Assembly: GCA_963210315.1 (NCBI GenBank)
Contig: OY723300.1
Location: 1,054,001 to 1,118,000 of the forward strand
DNA length: 64,000 nucleotides
Direction of reading: 5' to 3'
Source: Rhynchopus euleeides
Lineage: Eukaryota > Euglenozoa > Diplonemea > Diplonemida > Diplonemidae
The first letter of the stretch is position 1; the number at the start of each line of letters is the position of its first letter. The position numbers were made by a program, and so were the translations under genes. The notes under the pieces were generated by a model. It saw only the letters and a program-made list of their open reading frames with translations. It was not told where the DNA came from and made no database searches. Shown one piece after another: positions 1 through 9,523 of the stretch.

Positions 1-29
1 GGGCGACCAATGGTGCCCACGGAGTTCCT

Positions 30-2820
30 CATCCCAAACTTGGGACCCACCGAAAAATGGACCAGATGGTGGTCCCAAATTAGGGACCGACCAACAAAGC
101 GACCAGATGGCGGTCCCAAATTTGGGACCGACCGATAAAGCGACCAGATGGTGGTCCCAAATTTGGGACCGACCGAAAAATTGACCAGATGGCGGTCCCA
201 AATTTGGGACCGACCCATAAAGCGACCAGATGGCGGTCCCAAATTTGGGACCGACCAACAAAGCGACCAGATGGCGGTCCCAAATTTGGGACCGACCGAG
301 AAAGCGACCAGATGGTGGTCCCAAATTTGGGACCGACCGAAAAATTGGCCAGATGGCGGTCCCAAATTTGGGACCGACCCGTAAAGCGACCAGATGGTGG
401 TCCCAAATTTGGGACCGACCGAAAAATTGGCCAGATGGCGGTCCCAAATTTGGGACCGACCGATAAAGCGACCAGATGGTGGTCCCAAATTTGGGACCGA
501 CCGAAAAATTGACCAGATGGCGGTCCCAAATTTGGGACCGACCCATAAAGCGACCAGATGGCGGTCCCAAATTTGGGACCGACCAACAAAGCGACCAGAT
601 GGCGGTCCCAAATTTGGGACCGACCGAGAAAGCGACCAGATGGTGGTCCCAAATTTGGGACCGACCGAAAAATTGGCCAGATGGCGGTCCCAAATTTGGG
701 ACCGACCCGTAAAGCGACCAGATGGTGGTCCCAAATTTGGGACCGACCAATAAAGCGACCAGATGGTGGTCCCAAATTTGGGACCGACCAACAAAGCGAC
801 CAGATGGTGGTCCCAAATTTGGGACCGACCCGTAAAGCGACCAGATGGCGGTCCCAAATTTGGGACCGACCAATAAAGCGACCAGATGGTGGTCCCAAAT
901 TTGGGACCGACCAACAAAGCGACCAGATGGTGGTCCCAAATTTGGGACCGACCAATAAAGCGACCAGATGGTGGTCCCAAATTTGGGACCGACCAACAAA
1001 GCGACCAGATGGTGGTCCCAAATTTGGGACCGACCCGTAAAGCGACCAGATGGCGGTCCCAAATTTGGGACCGACCAATAAAGCGACCAGATGGTGGTCC
1101 CAAATTTGGGACCGACCAACAAAGCGACCAGATGGTGGTCCCAAATTTGGGACCGACCAACAAAGCGACCAGATAGCGGTCCCAAATTTGGGACCGACCG
1201 AGAAAGCGACCAGATGGTGGTCCCAAATTTGGGACCGACCGAAAAATTGGCCAGATGGCGGTCCCAAGTTTGGGACCGACCCGTAAGGCGACCAGATGGT
1301 GGTCCCAATTTTGGGACCGACCCATAAAGCGACCAGATGGCGGTCCCAAATTTGGGACCGACCAACAAAGCGACCAGATGGTGGTCCCAAATTTGGGACC
1401 GACCAACAAAGCGACCAGATGGCGGTCCCAAATTTGGGACCGACCGAGAAAGCGACCAGATGGTGGTCCCAAATTTGGGACCGACCAACAAAGCGACCAG
1501 ATGGCGGTCCCAAATTTGGGACCGACCAACAAAGCGACCAGATGGTGGTCCCAAATTTGGGACCGACCGAAAAATTGACCAGATGGCGGTCCCAAATTTG
1601 GGACCGACCGAGAAAGCGACCAGATGGTGGTCCCAAATTTGGGACCGACCGAGAAAGCGACCAGATGGCGGTCCCAAATTTGGGACCGACCGAAAAATTG
1701 ACCAGATGGCGGTCCCAACTTTGGGACCGACCGATAAAGCGATCAGATGGTGGTCCCAAATTTGGGACCGACCGAAAAATTGGCCAGATGGCGGTCCCAA
1801 ATTTGGGACCGACCAATAAAGCGACCAGATGGTGGTCCCAAATTTGGGACCGACCAACAAAGCGACCAGATGGCGGTCCCAAATTTGGGACCGACCCATA
1901 AAGCGACCAGATGGTGGTCCCAAATTTGGGACCGCCATCTGGTCGCTTTCTCGGTCGGTCCCAATTTTGGGACCGCCATCTGGTCGCTTTATGGGTCGGT
2001 CCCAAATTTGGGACCGCCATCTGGTCGCTTTATTGGTCGGTCCCAAATTTGGGACCGCCATCTGGTCAATTTTTCGGTCGGTCCCAAATTTGGGACCACC
2101 ATCTGGTCGCTTTCTCGGTCGGTCCCAAATTTGGGACCGCCATCTGGCCAATTTTTCGGTCGGTCCCAAATTTGGGACCACCATCTGGTCGCTTTCTCGG
2201 TCGGTCCCAAATTTGGGACCGCCATCTGGCCAATTTTTCGGTCGGTCCCAAATTTGGGACCGCCATCTGGTCAATTTTTCGGTCGGTCCCAAATTTGGGA
2301 CCACCATCTGGTCGCTTTCTCGGTCGGTCCCAATTTTGGGACCGCCATCTGGTCGCTTTTTTGGTCGGTCCCAATTGTGGGACCACCATCTGGTCGCTTT
2401 CTCGGTCGGTCCCAAATTTGGGACCGCCATCTGGTCGCTTTATGGGTCGGTCCCAAATTTGGGACCGCCCTCTGGTCAATTTTTCGGTCGGTCCCAAATT
2501 TGGGACCACCATCTGGTCGCTTTCTCGGTCGGTCCCAATTTTGGGACCGCCATCTGGTCGCTTTTTTGGTCGGTCCCAATTGTGGGACCACCATCTGGTC
2601 GCTTTCTCGGTCGGTCCCAAATTTGGGACCGCCATCTGGTCGCTTTATGGGTCGGTCCCAAATTTGGGACCGCCCTCTGGTCAATTTTTCGGTCGGTCCC
2701 AAATTTGGGACCACCATCTGGTCGCTTTATCGGTCGGTCCCAAATTTGAGACCACCATCTGGTCGCTTTATGGGTCGGTCCCAAATTTGGGACCGCCATC
2801 TGGTCGCTTTATTGGTCGGT
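30..2820. repeat. 41-bp palindromic satellite array with an orientation switch
   Basis: About 68 tandem units of 41 bp. Each contains the perfect palindrome GGTCCCAAATTTGGGACC followed by a variable spacer with alternatives such as AACAAAGC, GAGAAAGC, CATAAAGC or GAAAAATTG. From about 30 to 1926 units read GACCAGATGG before the palindrome. From about 1936 to 2820 they read CCATCTGGTC after it, so the array flips inside one palindrome near 1918-1935. Higher-order copies are present: 148-384 recurs 328 bp (8 units) later at 476-712, and a block near 2331 recurs 205 bp (5 units) later near 2536. Long open frames run through both strands only because the unit lacks stops. Confidence 0.97.
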
Positions 2821-2824
2821 GAAC

Positions 2825-3120
2825 ATCCTTCAGGATTTTGAAGGCACGTCTCACACCGGTTGGTGCTGTGTCGCATTCCAGGGGATAGTCCTTCACTTGG
2901 GTACGATTCGGCGCGACTGAGTCATCAAGCTTCATCCACCTGCCTCTCATGGTGGCGTTGGGTTTTCGCACGCTGCGCCGCATTTTCACCCGGCCGAACT
3001 CAAAAACCCAAAGTCTACTGAAGATAGTCTGGCCTCTCCACAACATGTGATGGGAAAATGTTGAGGTCGGGCCATGCCAGCCCTGGCACGAGATCACTGC
3101 TCGTACCTGGGACCACCCGT
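2825..3120 (-). pseudogene. mobile-element coding relic abutting the satellite
   Basis: On the minus strand this stretch reads as a protein fragment with the run LECDTAPTGV after KDYP. A diverged second copy lies on the plus strand at about 20770-21098 (LECATAPTGV after KDHL). Homology is also visible at DNA level, for example the block reading CGTGCCAGGGCTGGCA and the block around GCGCAGCGT followed by GAAAACCC. The relic ends exactly at GATGTTCAC, where the 41-bp satellite begins. In the second copy the same GATGTTCAC is followed by the GC hairpin module instead. No domain was recognised; I infer a fragment of a repeat-borne gene. Confidence 0.5.
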
Positions 3121-3125
3121 GTAAA

Positions 3126-3392
3126 AGTCCCCCCAGGGGGGACTTAAGCACAGGTGGACCTAAACACGGGAGTGGGCTGGTCTGGAGGGTCATCAGGTGG
3201 CCGCTAGGCCACCTGGTGCCCTCCAGGTGCTGTCAGAGTCGAAAAGTGGGGTGCCAAAAGTCCATCCGGACCGGAATCACCCCCATACGACGGAAGCGGA
3301 AGAGGTCTTCTTGGTCTCCACCGTGCCACCCCCGTGTTTAAGCCCCCCCCTGGCCGAAAGTCGCCTCCAGGGGGGGGACTTAAACACGGGGG
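3126..3392. repeat. paired G/C-run hairpins with TTTAAG arms
   Basis: A short hairpin at 3126-3145 (AGTCCCCCC facing GGGGGGACT) is followed by a longer inverted repeat at about 3328-3392. In the longer one CCCGTGTTTAAG plus a C run and CTGG faces CCAGG plus a G run and ACTTAAACACGGG. The sequence between them shares the phrase AAACACGGG. They look like two decayed copies of one small dyad element. Confidence 0.6.
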
Positions 3393-5834
3393 GTCCCAGG
3401 TACCCCCGAAAATTCACATTGTGTCTACAGTGTGGGGCCCGAAAATCGAGTTTTCGGTGTTGCTTTTCCACATTTGGGGTTCCCAACTTCAGGACTGTCG
3501 CGCAATTACCTCAAAAGTGGCCGAGAAACCCAGGAATTTCTTTTTTTGAAGCCAATATTTTTTGTCACAGTAGCTTAGCTGAAAAGTTGGGCGAGTCGTC
3601 CACCCTACTAGAAGAGACTCTTGGCAGCGTTCGGTGTTCGCATGCAATGTAAGCACGAGCAGGCACCGTTCGGACAAAACAGAGAACGCAAACTCCAAGT
3701 CTTTTTGGGCAAAAGAAAACACCCCCCCCCCCCCCATAATTGCTGCGATTCGCTTCTGCAGTGGTATCATACTATCGCGCCCAGATAACACACCACACCC
3801 CCCGCCCGCCCGCCCGTCCATCTCTTCTCATGCCTACGGGGGAGGGTTTTCGCTGTCGGCAAGTTTTCGGGAAAAGGTTTTTTTATTTGGCGATTTCCCT
3901 CCTATCGATAGGATGAACGCTCAAAAAAAATATTGCACCGTTCTCAGCACCGCAGTGAACACACACTCTCTCTCACCCTCGTACCTTCCGATTATCCCGA
4001 TCACTCTAGCCCCTGTTTTGTCTGCGCGCTGTTTCGGATTTCTATTTTTTTTCACTCTGTGTGCCGCCTTGTTCTTTTTCAAAAAAAAAAAAAAAGAAGC
4101 TTCATCCTGCATGTTCTGCCCCCTATTCACCCTATCACAGCCCTCTCTGGTTCTGGAACCCGCCCTGCAGCACAACCTACCCTGCCCCTGTGCCCCTGTG
4201 AAGCAGACCTTTGCTCTACACTGCAGACGAAGGAGCTGTGCCCCGAAATAGGTGTCACACCTGCGACAGTTGGGGTACAGGAGTGCACGCTCTCGGTGGG
4301 GTGCTTGCATTAGGGCAGCGAACATCCCAATCCCGGTGTATTTTTATTCCCTGGCTTCAGTGCCGCGGGGGGGGTGGGCGGGGCGGCTGCGAGACGAAGC
4401 CCGAAAGGACAGCTGTCGGGTCGGATGAGAGAGAGAGAGAGGGATAAACCGGGTGTCACCGCGAGAACTTGACTGTCCCCGGTAACCCCATCCCCCCCGA
4501 CAAAACGAACCATAACAAAGCAAACGTGAACAGGCGATCGCAGACGAGCGAGAGATGCTTTTTGGGTGTGGAGCAGCCGGATATCATTGCCAGTTTATTT
4601 TTTTTGCTTTTTTAAAAGCAATTTGCCGTGATGTCGTCTGTTGATGCGGGATTGTGTCACCTTTTGGATCCCGATTGCCAGGGGGTGGGGTGTAGGTGTA
4701 GGCTGGGTGGTGACGCTTGTGAGGGGTGCCGATGGTTTGGCTCCAAACCACCCTTTCACCCTCCTCTCTCTGCTTTGAATAGAATGACACCCTCCATCAA
4801 GACCACGCTTTTCTGGCAACGTGGCGCATGCCACATGCCACTGCCTGGTCGATCCCTATATCAATAGGCTGGAGGCTGTCGACACCAGAAAATAATAACG
4901 CCTCTCATCAGATCGCTCATTGTCTCCCCCCTCCATACAGTGCAGATAATGCCTGAAGTGCACAGATCTGTTTTTACACTGATACCGTGTGGCGGAGGGT
5001 GCGGGCTTTCCGTCGATACAACATAAACTGGCGTGGGAACATGCAGCAGAGCAGGCAAGCCAGCCTCCACTACCCCCCACCCCCTTTTGTTGCCTCCGTG
5101 GCGCGCCGTTTCTCATTGTCTCAGAAAATAAACGGCGGGTGGATCGTCTCGTGGGAGGCGGTGTCAAATATGTGGCATTGTGCCGTGGCCCCTGTCAAAT
5201 GAAATACAGGGGGCGGGTCGGGGGGGGGGGGGGGATATATGAAACACGGCGCTGCCCCCCTGTCCCGTGAATTGCAGCGCCCGCCAGGCAACCGTGCAGT
5301 GTGCGGGTGGCGTGGCTCTCACATATGCTAGCCTTTATTGGGGGCGTTGGAAAGTGCAAAAAAAATACGAAACAAACACAAAACACACACATGAATCCTT
5401 ATTGTGGTAGTGTGGAGACAACCGCTCCGAGATCACCCGTGGCTCTTGGAGTGGCCTCCACTGTACACACCACACACACGCACCCCCGACGAGCGGTGAA
5501 ACATGCGTCCTTGCGGTTCTAGCCTCCCGCGGGTTCCGACACACACAGGGGGCAGGCTGCTGCCCCACTACGTTCAAGTCGTTCAGATCGTTCAAAAAGC
5601 TGCAGGTCGGCCGACACCCACCCTCTGCGACCCCTTGCCTTGCCCCGCCATTTCCCCCGCAGATGCTGCTGTTGCAATGCATTCGACACTATGTGCCGCG
5701 ATGCACATGCGTGGATCCGTTGTTGCAGTTCGACAGCATACGCCATTGGGGTTCATTCGATGCAACACCCTCCTATAGCACCTCCCCGATTTATACAATC
5801 TCCCTTGCATCACCCACACACACACACACCGCCC
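3393..5834. other. non-coding spacer, no gene recognised
   Basis: AT/GC-patchy DNA with homopolymer runs (C run near 3721, A run near 4081, G run near 5221), a GA microsatellite near 4428 and CA tracts near 5470 and 5818. Reading frames are short and overlap on both strands without a conserved domain. Confidence 0.6.
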
Positions 5835-6191
5835 CAAGCCCTCAAGACTCTTGAAGCGGCCTGACTATTTAGTGTCTTCGTCGCAGCAAGGGGGCGATAT
5901 ATACCACCCTTTTTATTGATTTCACGTGTCAGTGTTTGACTTTTTCGCAACTTCATTTCTTCCTTTTTCTCCCTCTCCAACCCCACCCGTGACACCACCA
6001 GGGTTTAGCTAGCCCTGGTCCGATTATCCCCGGTTCTTCGCTGAAGAGACGCGGCCGGGGGGAGGGGTACGAAGAGTACGCGTCGAAACCGGTGTCACGT
6101 CGTGTTGGGGAATCCTTCGGGAGTGCGATACTGAAGGGGAGGTGCTACTGCCCGTGCAGGGCGACACCGCCTTAAAACTTTATAACCACAC
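5835..6191 (+). repeat. left copy of a 357-bp direct repeat (LTR-like)
   Basis: Nearly identical to 6635-6990, with a handful of substitutions and small indels. It runs from CAAGCCCTCAAGACTCTTG to TTTATAACCACACA. It contains a TATA-like GATATATACC about 60 bases in, then several hairpin-prone stretches (AGGGTTTAGCTAGCCCT; CCCCGG facing CCGGGG; GTAC-GAAGA-GTAC). The two copies bracket a 443-bp centre. The outer flanks of the pair share CACACACACCGCCC (5821-5834 and 6987-7000). Size and layout resemble a terminal-repeat retrotransposon in miniature or a retrozyme, but no primer-binding site was identified. Confidence 0.75.
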
Positions 6192-6634
6192 ACAAACCCT
6201 CTATTCCCCCAGGCCTGATGAGCAATCCCCCCTGCCTCATGTTGTGACTTCCTTTCTACCTTGCACAAAACATCCCATTTGCCCCTTTACTTCCTTCGAA
6301 AGTGTTGTGACTACCCCCCCTTCCCCACCCCTCGGGAGTGCCACTCCTCTGGTGGTTAAAAGTGACCCGCCGTTGTGCCTTCGGCATCTGTTGCGTGTGC
6401 CGTCGTATGCTTCCTATGCACTAGTTATAGCTATCCGGGGGCGGTCTGCTGTCGCACCAGTGGGCTGCCCCACCTCTGCACCCTCGGTTTTTAAGATGTT
6501 CACCACAGCGGAGAATGATCCCCTTCTCTGTGGCGATCGAGCCAAGCTGGACGAGGTTCGCCTTCGGGCGAAGGTCATGTGGGCGGACAAAAGGTGCCTG
6601 CTCCTGAGACTCATCAGCAACCTGTTTCTCCCTT
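6192..6634. other. centre between the direct repeats
   Basis: 443 bp bounded by the two 357-bp copies. No convincing coding frame. The left edge reads as a purine-rich GGGGGAATAGAGGG on the minus strand, just inside the left copy. That is where a minus-strand polypurine tract would lie. This is weak evidence only. Confidence 0.4.
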
Positions 6635-6990
6635 CAAGCCCTCAAGACTCTTGGAGCGGCCTGACTATTTAGTGTCTTTGTCGCAGCAAGGGGGCGATAT
6701 ATACCGCTTTTTTATTGATTTCACGTGTCAGTGTTTGACTTTTTCGCAACTTCATTTCTTCCTTTTCTCCCTCTCCAACCCCACCCGTGACACCACCAGG
6801 GTTTAGCTAGCCCTGGTCCGATTATCCCCGGTTCTTCGCTGAAGAGACGCGGCCGGGGGGAGGGGTACGAAGAGTACGCGTCGAAACCGGTGTCACGTCG
6901 TGTTGGGGAATCCTTCGGGAGTGCGATACTGAAGGGGAGGTGCTACTGCCCGTGCAGGGCGACACCGCCTTAAAACTTTATAACCACACA
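6635..6990 (+). repeat. right copy of the 357-bp direct repeat (LTR-like)
   Basis: Right-hand partner of 5835-6191, offset by about 800 bp and ending about 150 bp before the glycosyltransferase gene start. It carries the same GATATATACC box and the same hairpin-rich 3' half. It may contribute to the upstream region of that gene. Confidence 0.75.
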
Positions 6991-7140
6991 CACACCGCCC
7001 TGTCTAGGTGGCCGTGCATCTGCAAGGGCCGGCAGGCTTTGCCAAGGTCGTTGGTAGCCAGAGGGGTCTGGTGGTGCGGGTGTGCGGGTGTGGGGGGGCA
7101 ATCCTCTGCCCACAAGCCCACCACACCCCACGGCACGAAC

Positions 7141-9272
7141 ATGGCAAAGACCTTCCGCACCCTGTCCGGGATCGTCGCCGTGGCAGTGCTGGTGTGGCTG
7201 TCCGCATCCGCAACCATGCTGCGCCGCTCTGCGGGCATCCTCTCAGACCCCTCGCTGCGCGGCAAGCCACGGCCTGCTGTGCTGCCCACCGACTCACGGC
7301 ACGACACGGTGGAGGGCAGTGCCGCCACCGACGCGCAGCGCATAGGTGTGCCAGCTGAGGACGGCGACACACAGTGGTGGACACTGCACACAGCGCAGGG
7401 CTGCCGCGGTGCACAGCGCAGCGCAGCACAGCACGACCGCCTCCACCTCGACCTGTCGCGGTGCCTCCGCCGGTGTGCCACACTCGACACCTGCACCGCC
7501 GTGCTGCACCGCACGCCATCCGATGACGACCACCGCGGCCTGTGCCTGCTGCTGCACACCGCCTGCACACATCCCGAGGACGACATCGAGTGGGACACCT
7601 ACACCCTCGACAGCCGCACCGCCCCACCGCCCCACCGCACTGCACCCCGCAGGGCCACCCCACGCCGGCACCACCCAGGCACCCAGGCACTGCGGATCCA
7701 GGGCGCGCCGCAGACCCCTACCCGACACGGGGACGAGGGGACGAGCCGGGGTGGCACAGCTGGCCCACCCGACAGCCTGTCCGCTGTGGGGGATCGTGTC
7801 GAGCATGCCGATGACCTGCGCGACGGGATGTTTGTGACGGTGCGGAGCTCGGAGCATGGCATCCCCATCGGCCTGCCTTACAGCAGGCCCGGCGGGGGGG
7901 CGGGCGGTGGTGGTGCCGCCGCCCCAGGCGCTGTCGGGATCCACGAAGTCCTCCGCATGGTGCGTGTCGCGCATAAGTCGGACGTGTTCTGGGCTTTCCA
8001 GTCCTCCCTCGGCACGTTCCTCAGCGCGGAGACGAACGATCGGTACTCCATCGACAGGCGGAGGGTGAAGAGCATGGAGCGGTTCCTCGTCGAGTTCCCG
8101 CGAGCCCTGGATGGCAGCGCAGCCATACGCGCCTTCAAATCCCGCAAGCTGCTGTCCGCAGCGCCCCATGCGGAGGAGCACCGCAGCCACCGCATCGTGT
8201 CGAAGAAGGCGAAGCTGACGGAGCCTTCTGTGCGCTTCGACATCCACCAAGTGGACTGCAGGCACTGGCTATGCGGGTTGCAGTTCAACGCAACTCGCAT
8301 CCGGGAGGCCACGCGTGGCACGTCGCAGGGTGGCAGGGGTGGTGTTGCTCGGCAGCGGCTGCTGCTGTTCACATCGCCGAAGCCGCTGCGCGAGAAGCGG
8401 TTGGAGGCGCAGCGGCACATCTTCGCGACGTGGCGCAGGCTGCCGCAGGTGGAGACGCTGATCATCAGCGACTCCGATGAGGTGCTGGAGGAGGCGCGTG
8501 CGCACGGCCTGCGCGTCGACGCCTCGTTGGAGCTGCACCCGGAGTACCGCCAGCCGACCTACCGCGGGCTGTTCCGCACGGCCTTCGCATCGCAGGTGGA
8601 TGGCGCGGCGGCGTCGCTTGTGATGTACAGCAATGCGGACATCCTCTACACCCCGTCGCTGACAGAGTCTCTGGATGCGGTGCTGCGTTTCCGCGAGGAG
8701 CACCACGCAGGCAAGCCGCTGCTGGTGATCGGGCAGCGGACCAACACGGATGTGCCTGAGGGGTTTGCGTACTCCGGGGATGACTGGGCGCAGCGCATCG
8801 AGCAGCTCGAGGATATGGGCACTCTGTTCCAGCCGGATGCAGAGGTATGGCGGTGGTGTTGGTGGGGTGGGGTGGAGCAGGGTCAGCCTGGGATATTCAG
8901 GTGGTGTGTTTCATGGCTACCCACTGCAATGCACAACAGGATTACTTCATCGTGTCGCGTGATGTGTACGACTGGGATGACATGCCCGACTTCGTCGTCG
9001 GGGGTGCCGCCTTCGACAACTGGTTTGTGGCGCAGGTCATCCGCAGCGGCAGGGCCCTTGTTGTGGATGTGACACGCACCGCGACGGTTGTGCACCAGAA
9101 CCACGACAAGGGCCGCAAGGCCTCGCTCTCCACACCCAAGTCGGCATACAACCTCGCGCTGTCGCGCCGCACCGGGGGGACGGCAAGGGGGATGACCACC
9201 GACAGCCAGTTCGCCACAGTGCGGACGCTCTCCGGCATCCAAATCCTGCAGCGCAACGAGTTCTACCTGTAG
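7141..9272 (+). CDS. glycosyltransferase-like type II membrane protein with fascin-like domain (two exons)
   Basis: Join 7141-8844 and 8940-9272, 678 residues. The ATG at 7141 gives a short N-terminus and an uncharged segment (residues about 10-24, SGIVAVAVLVWLSASA), a signal anchor typical of Golgi glycosyltransferases. An earlier in-frame ATG lies inside the upstream repeat and was not chosen. Residues about 85-150 form a Cys-rich, PAN/Apple-like patch. Residues about 230-365 contain GTFLSAE and RKLLSA, the pattern of a fascin-like beta-trefoil. Residues about 400-650 look like a GT-A-type nucleotide-sugar domain: MYSNADILY is a DxD-like metal site, and the end has VGGAAFDNW and VVHQNHD as in uncharacterised glycosyltransferase-like proteins. 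Donor and acceptor are unknown. The spliced frame is continuous through the conserved C-terminal motifs. Confidence 0.75.
8845..8939 (+). other. spliceosomal intron, phase 0
   Basis: 95 bp starting GTATGG and ending AACAG. Removing it joins codons for QPDAE to DYFIV and restores a single frame. Both flanking frames otherwise run into non-homologous sequence. Confidence 0.85.
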
Positions 9273-9399
9273 AGTGGCATGGTGGCCTGCGATAACCGTA
9301 ACACAGACGTAGAGCCCGAGGGGCATGGGCCTGGCTAGTGCCAGGGAGGCCGTGCCTAATGTCTTGGATCCCCACCCCACCCCAACCCCCGCCCCCTGT

Positions 9400-9453
9400 G
9401 TCTTGGTTGTGCTTTGGTGCTTTGGCTGCATGTGCCCCAACACACACCCGCAG
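9400..9453 (+). promoter_or_regulatory. candidate trans-splice acceptor before the giant gene
   Basis: A T/G/C-rich tract followed by CACACACCCGCAG, ending 70 bases before the chosen ATG. This is the layout expected for a leader acceptor if the organism trans-splices. A second possible AG lies just inside the ORF. Confidence 0.3.
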
Positions 9454-9523
9454 AGGACACACCCGGTGCGGCAGTGGGGGTCCACAGCCGCACTGCACCC
9501 TGTTGGCAACGCTGAACCATGCT

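Noticed and set aside
80-2020. 646-codon minus-strand frame and several long plus-strand frames across the satellite
   Set aside because: They exist because the 41-bp unit lacks stop codons in several frames; the peptide simply cycles with the repeat and the reverse strand gives an equivalent product.
30-2820. CRISPR-like repeat array
   Set aside because: Spacers are short, few in type and repeated; the unit is palindromic and the array changes orientation; other content is eukaryotic.
5835-6990. 5S rRNA or spliced-leader RNA gene in the direct repeats
   Set aside because: The hairpin-rich sequence does not match the 5S consensus, and no leader exon followed by a GT donor could be identified.
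6940-7140. Upstream in-frame start for the glycosyltransferase gene
   Set aside because: It lies in the LTR-like repeat copy and would place 67 unrelated residues before the signal anchor.
9338-9523. Upstream in-frame start for the giant protein, adding 62 residues
   Set aside because: It would bury the signal peptide behind a Pro/Trp-rich stretch that reads like intergenic sequence and contains a likely splice acceptor.
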